A DNA stretch of 64,000 nt from Paenibacillus hexagrammi (lineage in GTDB: Bacteria; Bacillota; Bacilli; Paenibacillales; NBRC-103111): contig NZ_CP090978.1 of NCBI RefSeq assembly GCF_021513275.1, positions 62,001 through 126,000 of the forward strand, read 5' to 3'. A program made the position numbers and the translations under genes. The notes under the pieces are model-generated. The model ran no database searches. It was not told the origin of the DNA and saw nothing but the letters and a program-made list of their open reading frames with translations. How positions within the stretch are numbered: position 1 is the stretch's first letter; every line of letters begins with the position of its first letter. This document shows, one piece after another, positions 45,663 through 54,915 of this stretch.

Positions 45663-47263
45663 TCCGTACAGGCAGCCGAGATGCAGGATTGAATCTGAAT
45701 TTTGGCGCGATCTGGCTCTACGCAGATACGAAACCGATCGACAGTCCGATTGTGATCAAGGATAATGTGGCGCTCGATAGTACGTATCAAGGTATTTCCA
45801 TTCAAGGCACACAAGCGATGCACCAAGTTTCTTTGAAAAATATCGTCATCGATGGCGCTGGAACAACCGGCACAGAAGTGGCCAGTTCAGTGAGCGGGGA
45901 AGCGAATATTGATAATGTGATTATTCGAAACGCCAGACTTGGCGACGTTGCGAACAATGCTAGCGGGCAATTTAACCTAAATGAAAGCAATGAAGGCTTC
46001 GCCAGCACCAACGTTCAACCGACAGATCCGACAGATCCAACACCGACTCCAAGACCGTCGCATGGGGGATCGGGCGGCCCGTTAGCGGATGGATCCGACA
46101 AGGTGAAAGTGGATGACAGCAAGCTGACTACGGCAGCTGCCAACGGTCAGAAGAGAATTGTCATTGAAACGGATGCCAACAAGTCATCTTCCTCTGTTGA
46201 GATGAACCTGGGTGCTTTGGTTAAGGCTGCCAAAGATGCTCCCGATGCGGTGGTGGTGATTCGCCATGGCCATGCAGCCTATGAGCTTCCAGTCGACATC
46301 CGTCGATGGATTGGCGATGCGGCAACGGCAGATATGGATTTGAATACGGCCGTAGTCAAAGTGGTCATTGAAAAGCCGGAAGCGGCTTCCATAGAGCAGC
46401 TGCAAAGCAGCGCTTCCGGAAGCGGCATGAAGATCATAGGGGAGCCGGTACGTTTTGGACTGTGGCTCCAATCAGGTGACAAATCGCAGGAAGTAAACCG
46501 ATTCGGCAGCACATTCGTGACAAGAACCCTTACCGTGGATCAGATCCTGGATAACCGCACGACAACAGCGCTTGTCTATGATCCTGCAAGCGGTGAATTC
46601 CGCTACGTTCCTGCGTTGTTCTCCACCGACAACGGCAAGACGGTTGTTACAGTGAAAAGCACAACGAACAGCATATATGTGCTGGCGGCAGCATCCCTAT
46701 CGTTCCCCGACCTTGCCGGGCATTGGGCACAAGCGGATATTGAATGGCTGGCGTCCAAGCAGATCGTAAACGGCAAATCGGAGAGGGCATTTTCTCCGGG
46801 AGATATGGTGACGCGGGCAGAATTCGCAGCACTTCTAGTACGCGCTATGGGACTGACGCCGGGCCGTGAAACACCAGTCGAATTCCGCGATGTAGCGGCT
46901 TCCGACTGGTACGCGGCATCCGTGAAGACAGCTGCCGAATTTAAACTGATCCAAGGATTTGAAGATCATACGTTTAGACCGCAGCAAACCGTCACACGCG
47001 AGGAAATGGCAGTCATGATCGCAAGAGCCATGAAGATTGCTGCTGCTTCCGGCAAGCAGCAATCCGAGCAGGATCTTTCCCGATATCAGGACGCCTCGTT
47101 AATCAGCTCTTGGGCACAAGAATCTTTCGTAGAAGCTGTTCAAGGCGGCGTCATACAAGGGCAATCGGCGGATCGATTGGCGCCGCAAGCGCCTGCGAAC
47201 AGAGCCGAATCGGCCGTAATCGTGCTTCGCGCCTTGCAGTCGATGAACTTGTTCGACAAATAG
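45659..47263 (+). CDS. Giant glucanase-like protein, C-terminal frame with SLH domains
   Basis: This is the continuation of the preceding gene in the next frame; the true joining point is the G5 tract at 45588, and the start shown is only the first possible codon. It begins with the rest of the beta-helix (LNFGAIWLYADTKP, then QGISIQGTQA). A Pro/Thr linker follows, then a linker domain, then three SLH (S-layer homology) repeats (FPDLAGHWAQADIEWLASKQ, then FRDVAASDWYAASVKTAAEF, and a third near the end) that bind pyruvylated cell-wall polymer. Joined, the protein would have about 2,158 residues and sit on the cell surface, releasing oligosaccharides for the ABC importer. Confidence 0.75.
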   Translation: MIRTGSRDAGLNLNFGAIWLYADTKPIDSPIVIKDNVALDSTYQGISIQGTQAMHQVSLKNIVIDGAGTTGTEVASSVSGEANIDNVIIRNARLGDVANNASGQFNLNESNEGFASTNVQPTDPTDPTPTPRPSHGGSGGPLADGSDKVKVDDSKLTTAAANGQKRIVIETDANKSSSSVEMNLGALVKAAKDAPDAVVVIRHGHAAYELPVDIRRWIGDAATADMDLNTAVVKVVIEKPEAASIEQLQSSASGSGMKIIGEPVRFGLWLQSGDKSQEVNRFGSTFVTRTLTVDQILDNRTTTALVYDPASGEFRYVPALFSTDNGKTVVTVKSTTNSIYVLAAASLSFPDLAGHWAQADIEWLASKQIVNGKSERAFSPGDMVTRAEFAALLVRAMGLTPGRETPVEFRDVAASDWYAASVKTAAEFKLIQGFEDHTFRPQQTVTREEMAVMIARAMKIAAASGKQQSEQDLSRYQDASLISSWAQESFVEAVQGGVIQGQSADRLAPQAPANRAESAVIVLRALQSMNLFDK

Positions 47264-47317
47264 CGATCGGAGAAAAGCTACTGAAGCTCTTAATGAAACC
47301 TACTTTATCAACAAACG

Positions 47318-47343
47318 GAGCCCCTCGTGCGAGGGGCTCTTTA
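47318..47343 (+). terminator. Terminator after the giant glucanase gene
   Basis: GAGCCCCTCG and CGAGGGGCTC form a perfect stem followed by TTTA. Confidence 0.85.
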
Positions 47344-47469
47344 TTGTCATAATCGTATCATTTGGGGTCACAGAATTGGTAGGGAAGGACCAGAAACGGA
47401 CATATAATGAAATCATGAAATGGATGCAAGGCATGGTGGGAAGTACGGTTATGGAGTGAGGGATGACGT

Positions 47470-48324
47470 ATGAATACAAGCTTTTCATGCAAATTTTCAC
47501 TGGACGAGATTCATTCAGAGCGAAATTATATCCTTAACGAGTGCATAGCCGAATCGGCTTCCGGCAGCGAAGTGGAAGAAATGCTGGCTTCGCTCGGTTT
47601 TCATGACAAAGAAGCGTTACACGGGATGATCGTGATCCAATTGGACTTGAACTCTGCAGGATTCGTGGACGGTAAAGCTTCTTCTTTCCGGCATCGCAAT
47701 CTTTTTAAATATGCTGCTGCTAACATTGCGGAAGAAACCGTAAAAAGCTGTCAGAACATCATCTTCTTCAGCAAACAAAATGAAATGACGATCGGGCTGC
47801 AAATGAGCCGCAAGCAGTTTGGCCATTTGGGTATGACAGCCAGAGAGCTTCAGAATAATTTGGCGAGCTACTTGAATTTGACATGCAAGACCGGTATAAG
47901 CGCTGTGAGTGCAGGACTTTCAAGCTGGCCCAAACTTTACAGCGAAGCGGTCGAGAACCTGGGTGAGCCGGACGAGGGGAAAGTGAATGTTCAGGGTCAA
48001 CATGCCTTAATCAACCAAACGATGGACTACATCCGCCATAATTACAGAAATCAGGGATTAAAGCTGCAGGAGATTGCCGCTTCCGTTTTCTTAAGTCCGA
48101 ATTACTTGTGCGCCTTATTTAAAAAAATGATGAAAACGAGCTTGTGGGACTATGTCACCGAGCAAAGAATGGAAGAGGGCAGAAGGCTGATTCTGACAAC
48201 GAATAAAAGAGTGAACGAGGTTGCAATAGATTTGGGCTACAAATCACCCGAGCATTTCAGCAAGATGTTCAAAAAACATTTTGGATGTAATCCATCTGAA
48301 GTCAAGTTATACGCAAATAAATAG
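47470..48324 (+). CDS. AraC-family regulator (YesN-like without receiver)
   Basis: This is a 284-residue protein. The C-terminal third is a double helix-turn-helix (LKLQEIAASVFLSPNYLCAL and VNEVAIDLGYKSPEHFSKMF). The N-terminal region (about residues 30-165) resembles the middle domain of YesN-type response regulators, but the phospho-acceptor receiver domain is missing. It lies 20 bases before the second GH31 gene, with which it probably forms an operon. Response to a small molecule rather than a kinase is inference. Confidence 0.85.
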   Translation: MNTSFSCKFSLDEIHSERNYILNECIAESASGSEVEEMLASLGFHDKEALHGMIVIQLDLNSAGFVDGKASSFRHRNLFKYAAANIAEETVKSCQNIIFFSKQNEMTIGLQMSRKQFGHLGMTARELQNNLASYLNLTCKTGISAVSAGLSSWPKLYSEAVENLGEPDEGKVNVQGQHALINQTMDYIRHNYRNQGLKLQEIAASVFLSPNYLCALFKKMMKTSLWDYVTEQRMEEGRRLILTTNKRVNEVAIDLGYKSPEHFSKMFKKHFGCNPSEVKLYANK

Positions 48325-48344
48325 ATATCAATAGGAGTGCAGAC

Positions 48345-50747
48345 ATGGAGAACAGTGCTACGATTCATCCGGATAAACAGACTCAGGCTCAAGCGGTGGA
48401 AAGCCGATCATTGGGCCGTGCAGAAAGGATTACAGCCGCAAACGGGCTGACGATTGTCAACTGCTCGGCAGGGCAACTCATGGTTCAATTTATTACCGAA
48501 CAGATCATAAGAGTGACCGCAAAGTCGGCTTCAGACACCCATGCTTGGTCAGGCAGCGGAGTCGTCCTTTTTCCCGAGAACGCAGTAGATCAGCAAGTTG
48601 AAGAGCGGGAAGATGAATTTATCATTCATTCTTCGGCTTTACAAGCTTTCATTCATAAATCGGATAGCAGCATAGCCATCTATGATGACAAAGGCCATCT
48701 GCTTGCCAGGCAAGAGCCTGTTGTATGGAATGTTCATAAAGAAGCGGCGGTTCATTTCGAAAAAAGCAGCGATTCCCATTTTTATGCGTTGGGCGAAAAA
48801 ACGGGATTTTTAGATAAAGCCGGCGAAAGGTACGAAATGTGGAATTCGGATGTATTTTCGCCTCACGTTCCCGACATCGAGGCCTTGTATCAGTCGATTC
48901 CATTTCTCATTCATTTGAATGAAGGTACAGTTTATGGGCTTTTTCTAGACAACCCGGGAAAAACCGCTTTTGATATGCGCTCCTATCCCAATCATTACCG
49001 TGTAAGCTGTGAAACAGGAAGCCTGGATTATTACTTTATAGGCGGATCGTCCATCAAAGACGTAGTGAGTTCGTATACCGGATTGACCGGACGCATGCAG
49101 CTCCCGCCAGTTTGGTCGCTTGGGTATCAGCAGTCCAGATACAGCTACATGAATCAGGAAGAAGTCATGACGATTGCGCGTACATTCCGTGAAAAGCAGA
49201 TTCCTTGCGATGTCATATATTTGGACATTCATTATATGGATGAATACCGGGTGTTTACGTTTGATCCCCTACGATTCCCTAACCCCAAGCAGATGATTCA
49301 AGAGCTAAAAGAGCTTGGCATTCGGATTGTGCCGATTGTCGATCCCGGCGTGAAAAAAGACCCGACATATCAGGTATACCGCCAAGGAATCGAGCAGGGG
49401 CTGTTCTGTGAGAAGCTCGAAGGCGAAGTATTTATTGGGAAAGTGTGGCCAGGGGACAGCGCCTTCCCGGATTTTACGGATCAGGAAGCGGGTACATGGT
49501 GGGGCGACCTGCACCGTTACTATACGGAACTGGGGATCGCCGGGATATGGAACGATATGAACGAGCCTTCCGTGTTTAACGATTCCAAGACGATGGATTT
49601 GGATGTTGTCCACTCCAATAACGGCAGCCCAATGACGCATAAAGAAGCGCATAATTTGTACGGCATGATGATGTCGAAGGCTACCTATGAGGGACTTGAA
49701 CGGAATCTGAACGGAGAGCGTCCATTTGTCGTAACGAGGGCCGGATATGCAGGTATTCAGCGGTATGCGGCTGTTTGGACCGGAGATAACCGCAGCTATT
49801 GGGAGCATTTGGCTTTATCCATTCCCATGGTGCTGAATTTGGGTCTGTCTGGCGTAGCGTTTGCCGGGCCGGACATTGGCGGATTTACGCATCATACGAG
49901 CGGAGAGCTTCTCGCTAGATGGACGCAGGCAGGATCATTATTCCCGTTCTGCCGCAATCATAGCATGCTGGATTCAATCCGGCAGGAACCATGGGCGTTC
50001 GGGGCGGAGATTGAGGAAATTTGCCGCACCTATATTGCGCTGCGCTACCGCTTGATGCCCTATATGTATTCGCTGATTTACGAAGCGAGCCGGAGCGGTC
50101 TCCCTGTACTTCGTCCGCTGCTGCTGGAGTTCCCGGATGATCCGAAATTGTTCAATTTATGCGACCAGTTCCTGCTCGGAAGCCACATTTTAGCAGCGCC
50201 TATACTTAGACCGTCCACGGATCATAGAGCCGTCTATCTCCCGGAAGGAACCTGGTATGATTACTGGACCGGCGAACGCCTTGAAGGTGGCAAGCATCAC
50301 TTGTGCCATGCACCGCTTTCGGTCATGCCTCTTTTCATCAGAGAAGGCGCGATTGTGCCGCAAGCACCGCTCAGACAGTCATTGTCGGAAGCTTCCAGTC
50401 CTGAACTTACCATCGATATGTATTGTTCCGGCCGTGCCGACCATCAGTTTGATTACTACGAAGATGATGGGCGAACGGCTCAATATAAGCAAGGCAGCTA
50501 CAATTTGCTGAATATTCAGGTGAACGAGAGTCCGAATCAAGTATCCGTACAACTGAATTACCGGCATAAAGAGTTTGAAAACGGTATACAGTTTATCCAT
50601 CTGCGCATGCTTTACGTTCCGTTTGTACCAGTGAGTGTTCGTATCGAAGATAACCCCCATTCTTTTGACTTTAATGAGCAAGCCGGAGTGCTGACTGTCG
50701 GGTTCAAGACGGGCTTTCATTCAGCGGTCATTCAAGTAATCGGATAG
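48345..50747 (+). CDS. GH31 alpha-glucosidase
   Basis: This 800-residue cytoplasmic GH31 enzyme carries the classical motifs: nucleophile Asp404 in GIWNDMNEPSVF and acid/base Asp481 in WTGDNRSYW. The N-terminal sandwich and C-terminal beta domains are present, and there is no signal peptide. It hydrolyses terminal alpha-glucosyl residues. The first GH31 enzyme in this locus (36427) has a DNNE variant, so the two probably act on different linkages of the same imported oligosaccharides. AGGAG lies before its ATG. Confidence 0.93.
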   Translation: MENSATIHPDKQTQAQAVESRSLGRAERITAANGLTIVNCSAGQLMVQFITEQIIRVTAKSASDTHAWSGSGVVLFPENAVDQQVEEREDEFIIHSSALQAFIHKSDSSIAIYDDKGHLLARQEPVVWNVHKEAAVHFEKSSDSHFYALGEKTGFLDKAGERYEMWNSDVFSPHVPDIEALYQSIPFLIHLNEGTVYGLFLDNPGKTAFDMRSYPNHYRVSCETGSLDYYFIGGSSIKDVVSSYTGLTGRMQLPPVWSLGYQQSRYSYMNQEEVMTIARTFREKQIPCDVIYLDIHYMDEYRVFTFDPLRFPNPKQMIQELKELGIRIVPIVDPGVKKDPTYQVYRQGIEQGLFCEKLEGEVFIGKVWPGDSAFPDFTDQEAGTWWGDLHRYYTELGIAGIWNDMNEPSVFNDSKTMDLDVVHSNNGSPMTHKEAHNLYGMMMSKATYEGLERNLNGERPFVVTRAGYAGIQRYAAVWTGDNRSYWEHLALSIPMVLNLGLSGVAFAGPDIGGFTHHTSGELLARWTQAGSLFPFCRNHSMLDSIRQEPWAFGAEIEEICRTYIALRYRLMPYMYSLIYEASRSGLPVLRPLLLEFPDDPKLFNLCDQFLLGSHILAAPILRPSTDHRAVYLPEGTWYDYWTGERLEGGKHHLCHAPLSVMPLFIREGAIVPQAPLRQSLSEASSPELTIDMYCSGRADHQFDYYEDDGRTAQYKQGSYNLLNIQVNESPNQVSVQLNYRHKEFENGIQFIHLRMLYVPFVPVSVRIEDNPHSFDFNEQAGVLTVGFKTGFHSAVIQVIG

Positions 50748-50756
50748 CAACTTAAC

Positions 50757-50785
50757 GAGGCGCCTCCATTGTGAGGTGCTTTTTT
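50757..50785 (+). terminator. Terminator after the second GH31 gene
   Basis: GCGCCTC and GAGGTGC pair with one G-T pair and are followed by TTTTTT. Confidence 0.75.
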
Positions 50786-50810
50786 GGTTATATTTGAATT
50801 CATATTTTAA

Positions 50811-50848
50811 AGCAATATCCGTTAAATTATGAGCAATAATCGATCTAA
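50811..50848. promoter_or_regulatory. Two AGCAATA repeats at 21-bp spacing
   Basis: AGCAATATCCGTTAA starts at 50811 and AGCAATAATCGATC at 50832. The first matches AGCAATATACGTTAA at 30742 in 14 of 15 positions. The same motif and the same 21-base spacing occur upstream of the first AraC/binding-protein unit, so both units are probably controlled by the same or cross-acting AraC proteins. Confidence 0.55.
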
Positions 50849-50892
50849 CAGAAAAATGTAGATATGATAAGATTTTTATTGTAACCGCTATC

Positions 50893-50906
50893 AGAAAACG
50901 CTAACA
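50893..50906. promoter_or_regulatory. Candidate CcpA site (cre)
   Basis: AGAAAACGCTAACA matches the cre consensus TGWAARCGYTWNCW in 13 of 14 positions. It lies 35 bases before the start of the binding-protein gene, downstream of the probable promoter, where CcpA binding represses in the presence of preferred sugars. Confidence 0.55.
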
Positions 50907-50940
50907 GTAAATATGATCCAAAAAATAGGGGGAATGTCAT

Positions 50941-52254
50941 ATGAAGAAAACCATGAAATCTGCGATGAATCTTGTTCTTGCAGGACTGCTCACGCTCGGG
51001 TTAACAGCTTGTGGATCCAGCTCGGGAGGCTCGCAAGCCGGCGGCCAAGCTGCAGGTAAGAGCGACTCCGATTCCAAGAAGCAGGTTACACTGGACTATG
51101 TTTGGTTTACGGACGGTATTGAAGGCGACGTGATGAAAGGGATTATTGGCGATTATGAAAAACAAAATCCGAATGTAAAAATCAACCTCATCGAAGTTGC
51201 TTTTAAAGACCTGCCGACGAAACTGAAGACGATGATTTCCGGTGGTCAACCGCCTGCACTGGCGCGTATTACCGATACCGGGATGTTTGCTAACCAAGCG
51301 TTGGATCTGACGCCGTATGTCGGCGATGCCAATAGCTTTACGTCCCAGTTTGTTGATTCTATCAAGCCGTACTATGTGATGGACAACAAAATTGTCGCTG
51401 CACCCATGGATGTAACCGCTAACGGGATGATCTACAATAAGACGCTATTCGATAAAGCAGGAGTCAAGGTGCCTACCTCCAAGGATGACATCTGGACATG
51501 GGATGAATTCACAGCGGACCTTAAGCAAGTCATGGATAAAGGCGGAGCCAAGACAGGTATGGTCTGGGACGTATCGCCTCACAGATGGTCGACTATGCTG
51601 TATCAATTTGGCGGCAGCATGATCAGCGAAGACGGTAAAAAAGCTACGATCAACAGTCCGGAAGGCGTACAGGCGCTGGAAGCCTTTGTAAAGCTTCACA
51701 AAGACGGTATTATGCCTCCATCCGTATGGGTAGGTAATGAGAATCCGAACAACTTGTTCCGTTCCGGTACGGTAGCCGTTCATATGGCAGGAAACTGGGT
51801 GCTCAGCAATTACAAGGACATTACGAACTTCGAGTGGGGCGTCACTTACATGCCTAAAGGCAAGATCCGTTCCTCCGTTCCAGGCGGCAAGTACGTGATG
51901 GGCTTCAAAGGTACAGGTGTAGAAAAGGAGACTGCGGAGTTTATTAAATATTTGTCTTCCAAAGATGTAAACGCCAAGTTCACCAAGGATTCACTGTTCA
52001 TCAGTCCTCGTAAGGACAATGCAAAACTTGACTATGCGTTCGGCAAAGAAATGTTCGAAGTGTTTGCAGATGAGCTGGCCAATACAACACCTCTTGCTGC
52101 GAACGATTGGTCCCGTCAAACTCTCATCCCTAAATTTTCTACCGATTTGAAAAACAATATTATTGATGCTATCACGGGCAAAGCGACAGCGAAGGATGCC
52201 CTGGATAAGACGGCCAAACTGATCGACAAAGCGATCAGCGAGCAAAGCAAGTAA
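50941..52254 (+). CDS. Sugar ABC transporter solute-binding lipoprotein (second paralogue)
   Basis: This 437-residue family 1 binding protein has a lipobox (LLTLGLTACGS), then a Gly/Ser linker. The mature part is very close to the protein encoded at 31756; for example, PMDVTANGMIYNKTLFDKAG and WSRQTLIPKFS have near-identical counterparts. GGGGG lies upstream of the ATG. There are no permease genes next to it, so it probably docks on the permeases at 33109-34837. The pair arose by duplication together with the AraC gene. Confidence 0.92.
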   Translation: MKKTMKSAMNLVLAGLLTLGLTACGSSSGGSQAGGQAAGKSDSDSKKQVTLDYVWFTDGIEGDVMKGIIGDYEKQNPNVKINLIEVAFKDLPTKLKTMISGGQPPALARITDTGMFANQALDLTPYVGDANSFTSQFVDSIKPYYVMDNKIVAAPMDVTANGMIYNKTLFDKAGVKVPTSKDDIWTWDEFTADLKQVMDKGGAKTGMVWDVSPHRWSTMLYQFGGSMISEDGKKATINSPEGVQALEAFVKLHKDGIMPPSVWVGNENPNNLFRSGTVAVHMAGNWVLSNYKDITNFEWGVTYMPKGKIRSSVPGGKYVMGFKGTGVEKETAEFIKYLSSKDVNAKFTKDSLFISPRKDNAKLDYAFGKEMFEVFADELANTTPLAANDWSRQTLIPKFSTDLKNNIIDAITGKATAKDALDKTAKLIDKAISEQSK

Positions 52255-52265
52255 GCATGAGAGGA

Positions 52266-52290
52266 GGGCTGCCTACCGGCAGTCCTTCAT
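52266..52290 (+). terminator. Hairpin after the second binding-protein gene
   Basis: GGGCTGCC and GGCAGTCC pair around TACC. The T stretch is weak, so it may only partly stop transcription before the AraC gene. Confidence 0.5.
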
Positions 52291-52404
52291 TCATGTTCAG
52301 GAGAGCAACATATGTAGGATATAGGACAACATCGGTGCTAATCGGTAACAACGGTTGTGCTAAAATTTGATCAAGCGAATCCATTAAGCAAGAAGGAGCG
52401 GCAC

Positions 52405-53271
52405 ATGGCGCATTATCTCCATTTTTTGACGAACACGGCACTCAAGCGGGAACGCATCTACATCCGCCATCAAGCTGCGGAATGGCAGGACAGCTGGCCG
52501 CTGCATGCACATGACGGCTATGAGGTGTACTTATTCCATCAAGGCAATGTGAATTTGATTGTTGGGGACGAATTGTACCAGATGCAGCCGGGCGACATGC
52601 TGCTGTTCAGCGGAGATGTGCTTCACCGGCCGAGTCCGATGGAAGATGTGCCGTATGTTCGAAGCTATATCAATTTTACAGCGGATTATATTCAGGAAAT
52701 GGCTGGCGAAGAGTTGTACACGAAGCTGATCAGCCTGTTCGGCCATCCGAATGGCTTGCTAATTCGTTGGGATGAGGAAGGTTTACGCGACATGGACCAT
52801 CACTTCTCCAATTTGTTTCACGAAAAGGATAAGGAAGTGATCGGCAATGAATTCATGCTGCAGAGCCTTATGGTCCAGCTGCTTTTGAAAATTTACCGCA
52901 GATCCAAAGAAATGTATGCGCTCTTGACGGCGCCGACCCAATCGCAAAAAGAGACCAACGTTCGCCGCATACTCCAGTATCTGAATCAGCATTATAGAAG
53001 CCAGATTACACTCGAGAACCTGTCCAAGGAAATGCATGTGAACAAATATTATATGTGTCACTCTTTTAAAGAAGTAACAGGGGTTTCTATTCATAATTTC
53101 ATAACGCGTAAGCGCATTGATGATGCGAAGAAACTATTAAAGCTATCGGACGAACCGATCGGATTCATGTCCGAGCACCTCGGCTTTACGAGTCCGGTAC
53201 ACTTCAGCCGCATGTTTAAGCAATATGCCGGGGTCTCGCCGCAGACATACCGCAAGATGCAGCAGAATTAA
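52405..53271 (+). CDS. AraC-family regulator (second paralogue)
   Basis: This 288-residue protein is closely similar over its whole length to the regulator at 30834. It shares a cupin-like domain (WPLHAHDGYEVYLFHQG, then MQPGDMLLFSGDVLHRPSP) and a double helix-turn-helix (VNKYYMCHSFKEVTGVSIHN and LGFTSPVHFSRMFKQYAGVS). ATG 52405 has AAGGAG six bases upstream; an in-frame start 48 bases earlier has none. It lies downstream of its binding-protein gene, whereas the first paralogue lies upstream of its own. It may control the following two genes too. Confidence 0.9.
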   Translation: MAHYLHFLTNTALKRERIYIRHQAAEWQDSWPLHAHDGYEVYLFHQGNVNLIVGDELYQMQPGDMLLFSGDVLHRPSPMEDVPYVRSYINFTADYIQEMAGEELYTKLISLFGHPNGLLIRWDEEGLRDMDHHFSNLFHEKDKEVIGNEFMLQSLMVQLLLKIYRRSKEMYALLTAPTQSQKETNVRRILQYLNQHYRSQITLENLSKEMHVNKYYMCHSFKEVTGVSIHNFITRKRIDDAKKLLKLSDEPIGFMSEHLGFTSPVHFSRMFKQYAGVSPQTYRKMQQN

Positions 53272-53319
53272 GCCCAGACTGCAAATGATCGTGACACTAG
53301 GAATGAAGGGAAGACGACC

Positions 53320-54915
53320 ATGATAACCCACAGCAATTATGCAGCTTATGCTCCTTTACAACTTCGGCACCAGGTGATCAACCGTTGGCTCATCAGCGGG
53401 ATTTTAACCCGCAATGTTCGGTTTGAACCGATGACGATGGAAGGCGATATCAATGATTGGCTAATCAAGGGATTTTCGATTCATGAGAATCCTTGCCGTA
53501 AAGAATTCGTCGACGCTCGGCGTTCTTCCTCACCGGAGCTGCCGTTCACACAGGCCCCGGTCATTGGCGATACCGTGTCGCTATGGAGCTCTGAGGCGAA
53601 CTGGGACATTTACTTCCCATGGGGAAATTCACGGGTAGAGGAATCCGGCTTCTACTATGTCCCTACACACATGCTCAGATACGCTTACACCGTCGTGGAA
53701 AGTCCTACTGCGCATAAAGCGGTATTTAACCTGAAAACGTGCGGTTCCGTAGCGCTCTGGGTAAATGGTCGTCAGGTATGCGATTTCACACCGTTCACTA
53801 GAAACATAGAACAGAAGACGCAGGTAGAAATCGAGCTGGCAGCTGGCGCAAATGAGTTTATTGTCTGCCATGAGGACTTGGCTGAGCGGGATACGCTCTA
53901 TCATTATACGCTTGAATATACAGGCCCCGAATCGCTGGAAATCCGCATTCCGCTTACGGAAACGGAGAATGCCGAAGCGGTACTAGCCATGGAGGATGCC
54001 TTCCATCGGGCTTACTTTCCGAAAGACAGTGTAACCGACGGCGAGATCACGATTCAGTTCGAGAAGCCTTTTGCCCATCCGGTTTCATTTGATGTAAGCT
54101 ACAGCAGCTTCTTTAGCGGCAAATCCACGCTGAAGCGGGAGCTTGGGGCAGGCGCAACCAGCTTGGTGCTGGGGCATACCGATCATTTTAGCATCGACTA
54201 TAAATACTTCGAAGTCAGCACGGTTGTGGGCAAAGCGGCTGTCCGCAAGCTGTTCGGCATTGAGCTGTTTAATAGCAGCTTCCAGCCAAAAAATAGCGAA
54301 GCCATGACAGTTAAAGAACGCAAGCAAATGGCTCTCGGTTGTGTGGCAGCGCTCGGTATTCCTAATATTCATACGGCCATTGCGAATCTGAAAACCGGGG
54401 GTTCCCCGGAACAATCCCGCGGGATGATTCTGAATGGACTTGTCGGTATTCAAGAAAGACGCGACTGCGCTGACTTCTATCTAGTAGCTCTATTCCGTTT
54501 TTGGAAGGATTACCGCGATAGCGGGTTGTATGGCGAAGATTTCTGGGCTCAGGTTAAAGAAACGATGCTGGGATTCCGTTATTGGATCGATGAGCCGGGA
54601 GACGATGTCATGTGGTTCTTCAGCGAAAACCATGCGCTGTTGTTCCACACCTGCCAGCTGCTCGCAGGTCAATTATTCCCTGAGGATACGTTCAGCAATA
54701 GCGGCGAAACCGGGGCTCAACGACAAGCCAAGGCAGAGCTGCAGTTGACGGACTGGTTTGAGCGATTCTTGGCCGAGGGACTGGCTGAATGGAACTCCAG
54801 TGCCTACATCCCGATAGATTTCCTTGGATTGATTCAGCTTTATGATCTGGCTGAGCTTCCCCAGTGCTGCGCGAGCAGGCCAAGAAGGCTATGGATCTGC
54901 TATACAGATATATGA
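53320..54915 (+). CDS. Uncharacterised carbohydrate-locus protein, N-terminal frame
   Basis: This frame of 531 residues begins with a beta-sandwich region like the accessory domains of rhamnosidase-type enzymes (LWVNGRQVCDF, then LAERDTLYHYTLEY). A helical region follows, likely an (alpha/alpha)6 barrel. The sequence stays sensible to LYDLAELP, then turns to nonsense (QCCASRPRRLW). The next frame continues with LREQAKKAMDLLYRYMM. One C added to the CCCC run at 54859-54862 joins them into about 845 residues. It has no signal peptide. I do not recognise a named family; a cytoplasmic glycoside hydrolase or lyase is plausible because a GH105 gene follows. Confidence 0.6.
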   Translation: MITHSNYAAYAPLQLRHQVINRWLISGILTRNVRFEPMTMEGDINDWLIKGFSIHENPCRKEFVDARRSSSPELPFTQAPVIGDTVSLWSSEANWDIYFPWGNSRVEESGFYYVPTHMLRYAYTVVESPTAHKAVFNLKTCGSVALWVNGRQVCDFTPFTRNIEQKTQVEIELAAGANEFIVCHEDLAERDTLYHYTLEYTGPESLEIRIPLTETENAEAVLAMEDAFHRAYFPKDSVTDGEITIQFEKPFAHPVSFDVSYSSFFSGKSTLKRELGAGATSLVLGHTDHFSIDYKYFEVSTVVGKAAVRKLFGIELFNSSFQPKNSEAMTVKERKQMALGCVAALGIPNIHTAIANLKTGGSPEQSRGMILNGLVGIQERRDCADFYLVALFRFWKDYRDSGLYGEDFWAQVKETMLGFRYWIDEPGDDVMWFFSENHALLFHTCQLLAGQLFPEDTFSNSGETGAQRQAKAELQLTDWFERFLAEGLAEWNSSAYIPIDFLGLIQLYDLAELPQCCASRPRRLWICYTDI

